Shown in pieces: positions 6,406 through 11,284 of a stretch of 11,284 bases of DNA. The translations under genes and the position numbers were made by a program. Positions within the stretch are counted from its first letter, which is position 1. Each line of letters begins with the position of its first letter. This DNA is from Bacteroidia bacterium. GTDB lineage: Bacteria > Bacteroidota > Bacteroidia > Cytophagales > Cyclobacteriaceae. The DNA lies in NCBI GenBank assembly GCA_012031955.1, contig JAAURZ010000028.1, positions 1 through 11,284 of the forward strand. Direction: 5' to 3'. The notes beneath the pieces were generated by a model that saw only the letters and a program-made list of their open reading frames with translations, ran no database searches and was not told where the DNA came from.

Positions 6406-7473
6406 CTACAGGATATAGTTCCACTGGTGATTGTCAGGTTCCGTGCCCATACGAATATTACCAAGCTTCTGCTTCACGCGAAGCTGGAAACTGTCGGCCG
6501 TTACTTCGGGCAGTTGATAATCCTGACCATGAATGTTGATGGTGGCAATAGGCGAAACCACGGCGGCAGTGCCGGCGCCAAACGCTTCCGTGAGTGTTCC
6601 TGCAACAATGCCGTTCTTCACCTCTTCCACACTTACGCGGCGCTCCTCCACAGTCACGCCCATGTCGCGTGCCAGTGTAAGAATGGAATCGCGGGTTACG
6701 CCATCCAATAGCGAGGTGGTGAGTCGCGGCGTGATCAATTTTCCTTCTGATACAAACAGGGCATTCATCACGCCCGCTTCATCAATGTACTTATGTTCTT
6801 TGGCGTCGGTCCATATCACCTGGTCGAAGCCCTGTTGTCTTGCGAGTTGTGTAGGGTAAAAAGCGCCACCGTAGTTGCCCGCACATTTCGCGAAGCCGGT
6901 GCCGCCTTCCGCCGCGCGTACGAATTCTTCTTCCACTTTCAGGCGCAGAGGTTTGCTGAAGTATGGACCCACAGGGCTCAGCAGTACTATGAACAGGTAT
7001 TCGTCGGCAATCTTTACGCCGAGCCGGGCTTCCGTTGCAAACACGACGGGGCGGATGTACAGCGAAGCGCCCTCCGATGTGGGTATCCACGCTCTGTCTG
7101 TTTCCACTACGGCGCGCAGTCCCTGCAAGAATAATTCTTCAGGAACCGCCGGCATGCACATGCGTTCCAATGACTTGTTCAGACGCGCGTGGTGTTTGTG
7201 CGGCCGGAAAATATTGATGTTTCCCTCGCGGTTGATGAAGGCCTTCATCCCTTCAAAAACCGACTGACCATAATGCAGCGACAGCATCGCCGGAGAAAAT
7301 GACATGTTGGCAAATGGCACCACCCGGGCGTCTTGCCACTGACCACCCGCGTATTTCGATACCAGCATGTGATCGGTAATATATTTGCCGAACTCGAGGT
7401 TGTTGAAATCAGTTGCGCTCAACCGCGACGTGCGTGTGCGTTCAACAGGGATGGATGCGGTAAGTGTTGCCAT
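6406..7473 (-). CDS. ilvE: branched-chain amino acid aminotransferase
   Basis: The 355-residue protein is a fold-type IV PLP aminotransferase of the longer, BCAT-II/eukaryote-like length. It interconverts leucine, isoleucine and valine with their 2-oxo acids using glutamate/2-oxoglutarate in the cytosol. Landmarks are LHYGQSVFEGMKAF (66-79), RPHKHHARLNKSLERM (90-105) and IRPVVFA (140-146). The PLP lysine is Lys196 in GFAKCAGNYGGAFYP. EAFGAGTAAVVSPI lies near the C terminus. The gene is intact and starts at ATG 7473 without a Shine-Dalgarno site. The following MDR and PNPOx-like genes may be cotranscribed, but they are not usual BCAA-pathway partners, and no other ilv or leu gene is in the window. 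Confidence 0.96.
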   Translation of the reverse strand: MATLTASIPVERTRTSRLSATDFNNLEFGKYITDHMLVSKYAGGQWQDARVVPFANMSFSPAMLSLHYGQSVFEGMKAFINREGNINIFRPHKHHARLNKSLERMCMPAVPEELFLQGLRAVVETDRAWIPTSEGASLYIRPVVFATEARLGVKIADEYLFIVLLSPVGPYFSKPLRLKVEEEFVRAAEGGTGFAKCAGNYGGAFYPTQLARQQGFDQVIWTDAKEHKYIDEAGVMNALFVSEGKLITPRLTTSLLDGVTRDSILTLARDMGVTVEERRVSVEEVKNGIVAGTLTEAFGAGTAAVVSPIATINIHGQDYQLPEVTADSFQLRVKQKLGNIRMGTEPDNHQWNYIL

Positions 7474-7506
7474 GACTTATGGTTTTGTTTGAAATAAACT
7501 TTTTTG

Positions 7507-7514
7507 GAAATGTA
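7507..7514 (-). promoter_or_regulatory. possible -7 promoter box upstream of ilvE
   Basis: TACATTTC on the minus strand matches seven of eight positions of TAnnTTTG and lies 34 bases before the ilvE ATG, inside the AT-rich 80-base gap after the decarboxylase gene. The nearest upstream TTG is somewhat farther than the usual -33 spacing, so support is weak. Confidence 0.3.
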
Positions 7515-7553
7515 AACCAATCAATATGCGGTAATTTTTGCAAGCCTTTTTAT

Positions 7554-8964
7554 TTACTCCGAACGAACGGTAGTCATCAGTTCACATTGTTCGCTGAGCA
7601 CGGCGAATGCTACCTCCACATCGGTGATGTCTGTTTGCCAGTTGGAAATGGCGGCGCGGATGGCCGGCGTACCTTTGTAGTTGGTGGGCGTGAGAAATAC
7701 CCGGCCGTCGTCGCGTACACGGTCGAGCAATTCCTTTACCCGGTCCGTTGCAGGGTCGTCGGAGAGGGTAAAGCAAACTACATTCATGCGCACTGGGGCC
7801 AGCAGCCGGAACTGTTGTGTTTGTTCCAATTGCCTGCCCAGGTGCGCCGCCGCGTGGCAGTTGCGTTCCACGATGTCCTGATAGCCCTTTCGGCCATAGG
7901 CCATGAGTGAAAACCAGGACGGCAGCGCACGAAAGCGCCGCGAGTTCTCAGGCGTGAGGTGTACAAAGTCGGGGTTGATAGAGGGGTCGCCCCAGGTAGG
8001 CGGCTCCGTGATTTTGAAATACCTTTACCTGTAGCGCCTGGTGCCGGGTGAATTGCATGGCGGCGTCGTAAGGCACGTTGAGCCATTTGTGTGCGTTCGA
8101 TGGTGATGCTGTCGGCGGCGTTGATGCCTTCGAGCAAATGCCGGTATTTATCCGAGCACGCGGCGAAACCTCCGAAGGCGGCATCGATGTGTATCCAGAA
8201 ATTGTATTTCACTTTCAGTGCGCCGATTCGCGCGAGGTCGTCGAATCGACGGTGTTGACGGTGCCGGCATTCAGCACGACAATAGCCGGGCCGTTGGCCG
8301 TGCGCAGGGCGTGTTCGAGCTTTTCGACGTCGATCGCCTCCCGGTCGGCAAGTGTATCGATGCGTGTGAGCGCGTTTCTGCCGAGGCCCATCATCGAGAG
8401 CGATTTCAGGATACTCGAGTGCGGCGTGGCGCTGAATATGGGAATAGCAGGCGCGTTGGCAACCCCGTCGGCCCCGATGTCGACGCCGTGTTGTTCGCCC
8501 GCCCATTGGCGCGCCGTTGCCAGGCCCACGAAGTTGGCCATGGTGGCGCCGGTAACGAACGACCCCTGGTAGGCGGCGTCCAGGCCGAACAATTGCTTCA
8601 GAAAGTGAAGCGTCTGGCGTTCAAGATGCGGTGCGATGGAATCATATCCGCCCGACATTACCTGGTCGTACACACTCACCAGCCAGTCGCCGGCGACAGA
8701 AGCGGGTGTCGAGCCGCCGGTCACAAATCCGAAATAGCGCGAGCCGGCGCTGTTGGCCATCTTGTCCGCATAATGCGTACTGAAAAAGCGCAGCACTTCG
8801 TTACCACCCAGCCCGTCGTTCGGAATGTCGAGGTAGTCCATCGAGGCAATGTAACGGCCCGGTGGTACGTCGTCTTGATGCTTGAAGAAATTCTCCGCCA
8901 TCTCGAACGCTTGTGATAGAATTGCTTTGCGATGAAGAAGGTCGTTTTCCAGTAGTTGGTACAT
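7554..8964 (-). CDS. group II pyridoxal-phosphate-dependent decarboxylase (three frameshifts)
   Basis: The reconstructed product is about 469 residues, the usual size for the aromatic-L-amino-acid/aspartate/glutamate decarboxylase family (fold type I PLP). Landmarks in order are [43 protein letters not shown] (about 232-240), [11 protein letters not shown] with the PLP-binding Asp261, and [14 protein letters not shown] with the PLP lysine near 293. The C-terminal half includes [20 protein letters not shown] and ends VRSE, TAA at 7554. Three shifts are needed. A T is missing at 8244-8245 (VDFDD), one base is extra at 8096-8097 (restoring DAHKW), and one is extra at 8022-8024 (restoring [10 protein letters not shown]). 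Net length then fits 470 codons. The amine product is not predictable from sequence. It follows the DJ-1 gene by 22 bases. Confidence 0.85.
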
Positions 8965-8986
8965 GGTCTTTAATTTCCTGCGGTTG

Positions 8987-9562
8987 CTAATAAATGCATT
9001 CCAACCCCTTGCCTACCGGCTGCACAGAGGCCACTACGTCGTCGCTGATTTCTTTGCCAAGCAGTTTCTCAACAATCCATGCAACCAGGTCGATGGCGGC
9101 AAGGCATCCCGCGGCGGTGGCCACGTTGCCGTGAATCACGAGTGGTTGCTCGACTACGTCTATGCCGTATGCTTTCAGTTCGGGCACCACCGTTGGGTAG
9201 GTGGTAGCAGTGAGCCCGTCAAGTATTCCGAGCGCGGCCAGCAGCAGCGCACCGGAGCACATGGAAGTAATGATTTGTTTTTGCGGGTCGAGCGAAAAGC
9301 GCTTCAGGTACGCGTCATCCTTGATAAGTTGTCGTGTGCCGGAGCCGCTTCCAAAAAACACCACGTCTGCAGTGTTGCATATCTCGATCGAGTCGTGCAT
9401 GTCCAGTGCAAGGCCGGAGATGGACGTGTGGCGCGGCTGTGTGCCGACAATTTTTACAGTCCAGTTTTTTTCGCGCAGTCGCACGCGGTTAAAAAGGTCC
9501 CACGCGAGAAACACGTCGATGTCGGTGAATTTGTCGAAAGCAACGATGGCTACAGTCTTCAT
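8987..9562 (-). CDS. DJ-1/PfpI-family protein, isonitrile hydratase-like
   Basis: The 191-residue protein has the class I glutamine-amidotransferase-like fold of DJ-1/PfpI. The nucleophile-elbow cysteine is Cys102 in ITSMCSGALLLAALGIL. The acidic pair near the N terminus (TDIDVFLAWDLF, Asp14/Asp16) and GSGSGTRQL at 71-79 are also visible. This pattern is close to isonitrile hydratase InhA and related ThiJ proteins, in which an N-terminal Asp and the Cys act together. The start is ATG 9562-9560, overlapping the corrected DinB stop by ATGA. An uncorrected reading fuses it artificially to the DinB N terminus. A cytosolic hydratase, amidase or glyoxalase III-like activity is possible; isonitrile hydration is only a suggestion. 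Confidence 0.88.
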   Translation of the reverse strand: MKTVAIVAFDKFTDIDVFLAWDLFNRVRLREKNWTVKIVGTQPRHTSISGLALDMHDSIEICNTADVVFFGSGSGTRQLIKDDAYLKRFSLDPQKQIITSMCSGALLLAALGILDGLTATTYPTVVPELKAYGIDVVEQPLVIHGNVATAAGCLAAIDLVAWIVEKLLGKEISDDVVASVQPVGKGLECIY

Positions 9563-10069
9563 GGTTTTATAAGGGTTTGTATGATTTCTTGTATGCGCAC
9601 GAGGTGGTGGTCGTCGTGTTCGGCGTCGAAGTAAGCGAGGTCTACCGGTGTCATCATCACTTTCAGACGCGGGTGGAGCGATGCTTTCAGCAGTTCGTGG
9701 TCGGCGATGTGTTTCGTATCTTGCCATGTTCTTTACACGGTTGTTTCGCAGGTACTGAATTACGTCGGTCACCGGCTGCCGGTTGTAGTCGCCGCGCGGC
9801 TCAAATACCGCGGGCGACATGGGAGATATGCCGCCGATCATCTCGTCGATGCGCCTCAGCGCAATTTCATCTACTTCGGCCAGGTGCCCGATGTTTTCTT
9901 TCACCGACCATTTGCCATCCAGCCGGTGCGAAAGGGCCTGGTCTTGTATGCCGTGCACCATATTTTCCAGTCTCACGATTGTGCCCTCGAGCCGTATCAG
10001 GTAAAACGGAAGCATGCCGGCGGGCACGCCGAACTGAAACTGGCGCTCAAACCATTGTAGTTTGTTCAT
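9559..10069 (-). CDS. DinB-family four-helix-bundle protein (one frameshift)
   Basis: The reconstructed protein is about 169 residues and belongs to the DinB/YfiT metal-dependent four-helix-bundle superfamily. The opening MLPFYLIRLEGTIVRLE, GKWSVKENIGHLAEVDE with His62, and a C-terminal AEHDDHHLVRIQEI segment supply the expected metal-binding histidines. The frame is intact to about NNRVKN. One inserted base near 9726-9733 (AAGAACA for AAGACA on the coding strand) then shifts it. The correct continuation is VKTWQDTKHIADHELL, with the stop TGA at 9561-9559 overlapping the DJ-1 start. Some family members are thiol-dependent S-transferases or maleylpyruvate isomerase-like; the role here is unknown. 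The start lies four bases after the PaiA-like gene. Confidence 0.85.
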
Positions 10070-10073
10070 TTGG

Positions 10074-10607
10074 TTATGGTTTTAGTTTCTTCACCATCAG
10101 CAGATCTGTCTGATCGTCGGTGCCCAGTGTGAAGACGTGTTGTCCGAATTTTTCAAAACCCCAACGCGCATAAAAGTCTTGCGCGTGATCGTTGTGTTCC
10201 CACACGCCGAGCCACATCGAATCAAAGTCGTGTGACTGCGCGAATTCAAGGCAACACTGCAGCAACGCTTTTCCCACGCCTTTTCCCAGGTACGACTTCA
10301 CTGAATAGATGCGCTGCAGCTCGATGGTCTTTTCATCTTTACGCGCCAGCGGCGCTTTGCCGGTTCGCAGTTTGGCGTACCCCACGGCCTCGCCCTGATG
10401 TTCGGCAATAAACCACGCGGCCGTCTGCGGGTCTTGCAGTTCGTCGACGATGCGCTCTTCGGTGAACGTCTCGTTAAAGTACAGCAGCATGTTTGCCTCT
10501 GTGTTGTAGGCTCCAAATGCCTCGCGGAATGTTTTGATGCCCAGCGTACAAAGCAGGTCGGCGTCAGTTGGCGTGGCGGTCCGTATGGTAATGTCGGCAG
10601 GCGTCAT
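10074..10607 (-). CDS. GNAT acetyltransferase, PaiA-like (spermidine/spermine-type)
   Basis: The 177-residue GNAT protein resembles Bacillus PaiA along its length. The TFREAFGAYNTEANMLLYF segment, the acetyl-CoA P-loop at 106-115 (YLGKGVGKAL), WLGVWEHNDHAQDFY at 132-146 and the DDQTDLLMVKKL ending all have close counterparts there. PaiA acetylates spermidine and spermine with acetyl-CoA in the cytosol. The start ATG overlaps the preceding GNAT gene's stop by ATGA, and the stop lies four bases before the DinB gene. Polyamine specificity is inferred from resemblance only; other primary amines are possible. The gene is intact. Confidence 0.88.
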   Translation of the reverse strand: MTPADITIRTATPTDADLLCTLGIKTFREAFGAYNTEANMLLYFNETFTEERIVDELQDPQTAAWFIAEHQGEAVGYAKLRTGKAPLARKDEKTIELQRIYSVKSYLGKGVGKALLQCCLEFAQSHDFDSMWLGVWEHNDHAQDFYARWGFEKFGQHVFTLGTDDQTDLLMVKKLKP

Positions 10608-11086
10608 GTCAGGGGCAGTTCCATTTTTATGTTGCTTCTCTTGTAAGGGCCATCCAGCGGCACTTCATGAAAGCCCAATTTACGATACAATGCGATGGCA
10701 GGTGCCAGCACCGTGTTGGAATACAGGATAATCTTATTTGCACCGAGGTCGCGCGCCTTGGCGATTGCAGCCTCTGAAAGAAGAAGCCCCACCTTTTGTC
10801 CCCGGAATTTTTTGTCTACCGCCATCTTCGTGAATTCATACACGCCTGTCGTCACATATTTCAGCGCCACCGTGCCGGCAATTTCGTGATGCACAGTAGC
10901 CATCAGGATGGCGCCTCCATGACTTATGAGGTGCTCATCCGGACGCTGGAGAACAGCCTCGTCGATGGGTTCCATCCAGAAAAATTCTTCAATCCATTCG
11001 CGGTTTAGTTTTTCAAACCACGGCTGGTGATCCGGCGTGTAATCGATCACCCTTACAGAATTGGCCGATGTCGTGTTGAAGTCCAT
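10604..11086 (-). CDS. GNAT-family N-acetyltransferase
   Basis: The 160-residue protein is a compact GNAT enzyme. The core reads GAILMATVHHEIAGTVAL (58-75), EFTKMAVDKKFRGQKVGLLL (84-103, with the R/Q-x-x-G acetyl-CoA loop at 95-100) and ALYRKLGFHEVP near the C terminus. The N-terminal segment with EWIEEFFWMEPID is typical of a large group of unassigned bacterial GNATs. The start ATG at 11086 lies four bases after the EamA stop, and the stop overlaps the PaiA-like start by ATGA. The substrate is unknown; it is distinct in sequence from the adjacent PaiA-like enzyme, so the pair is not a simple recent duplication. Confidence 0.9.
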   Translation of the reverse strand: MDFNTTSANSVRVIDYTPDHQPWFEKLNREWIEEFFWMEPIDEAVLQRPDEHLISHGGAILMATVHHEIAGTVALKYVTTGVYEFTKMAVDKKFRGQKVGLLLSEAAIAKARDLGANKIILYSNTVLAPAIALYRKLGFHEVPLDGPYKRSNIKMELPLT

Positions 11087-11090
11087 GCGC

Positions 11091-11284
11091 TTACCGGTCT
11101 GCAGAGAATTGCGTCTTCCAGAGATTTCTTAGCTGATAGCCGCGGTTCACAATATAGATGCCTGCCACCGTTACCGCGATGGCCAGCACTACTCTCGAAT
11201 TCAATGTTTCGTCCAACACCAGCCAGCCAAGCAGCACCGCCACGATGGGATTAATGTAAGCATACATACTTACGATCGTCATGG
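11091..11284 (-). CDS. EamA/DMT-superfamily transporter, C-terminal end only
   Basis: This is the 3' end of a gene that continues past the right edge of the window. About 63 residues are visible, with two hydrophobic helices: IVSMYAYINPIVAVLLGWLV and then VVLAIAVTVAGIYIV. They are separated by LDETLNSR, the typical ending of EamA repeats in drug/metabolite exporters. The Met shown near the edge is probably internal, because full proteins have about ten helices and roughly 300 residues. It lies four bases upstream of the GNAT gene and so may head the cluster. The exported substrate is unknown. Confidence 0.85.
   Translation of the reverse strand, partial: MTIVSMYAYINPIVAVLLGWLVLDETLNSRVVLAIAVTVAGIYIVNRGYQLRNLWKTQFSADR

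Noticed and set aside
7784..8506. A separate 240-residue minus-strand gene
   Set aside because: Only its middle matches the PLP decarboxylase (HIDAAFGG region). The ends are out-of-frame Arg/Pro-rich sequence made by the flanking frameshifts.

Overview
The window looks like chromosomal DNA of a Bacteroidota bacterium, plausibly Cytophagales-like. This is inferred from the protein sequences, a TAnnTTTG-type promoter box ahead of the response regulator, and the lack of Shine-Dalgarno sites before most genes. A hand count of 661-900 gives about 52% GC. Every recognisable gene lies on the minus strand. The first ~660-720 bases differ: hand-counted GC is about 61% over 1-360 and about 70% over 361-660, no bacterial gene can be recognised, and the texture resembles green-algal or other GC-rich eukaryotic DNA. 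This end may be a chimeric join or contaminating sequence.

Layout in transcription order, from right to left. Cluster 1 is a tight run: the end of an EamA/DMT exporter (11091-11284), a GNAT acetyltransferase (10604-11086), a PaiA-like polyamine-type acetyltransferase (10074-10607), a DinB-family protein (9559-10069), a DJ-1/PfpI protein related to isonitrile hydratase (8987-9562) and a group II PLP decarboxylase (7554-8964). Cluster 2 is branched-chain aminotransferase ilvE (6406-7473), a zinc-less MDR/quinone-oxidoreductase-like protein (5349-6356) and a flavin-binding PNPOx/NimA-like protein (4709-5352). Cluster 3 is an OmpR-type response regulator (3974-4657) with its histidine kinase (2607-3977), followed by a membrane-anchored coiled-coil protein (1652-2513) that ends in a clear intrinsic terminator. 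A VOC/glyoxalase protein (1191-1569) and a Tat-leader Dabb-domain protein (726-1136) follow.

Five genes (VOC, coiled-coil, PNPOx, PLP decarboxylase, DinB) are broken by single-base frameshifts, at least eight in all. The protein sequence on both sides of each break is well conserved, and several breaks lie in short homopolymers. Uncorrected long-read indels explain this better than pseudogenes. Automated gene calling would therefore give fragments and a false DinB/DJ-1 fusion. Coordinates given here span the reconstructed genes.

Four neighbouring gene pairs overlap by exactly ATGA (RR/HK, MDR/PNPOx, DinB/DJ-1, GNAT/PaiA), which argues for translational coupling. The most interesting functional idea is that cluster 1 forms an amine-producing, amine-modifying and exporting operon (decarboxylase, PaiA-like and GNAT acetyltransferases, DMT exporter). 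This is inference from gene context only. No CRISPR array, tRNA, rRNA, insertion sequence or phage gene was seen.
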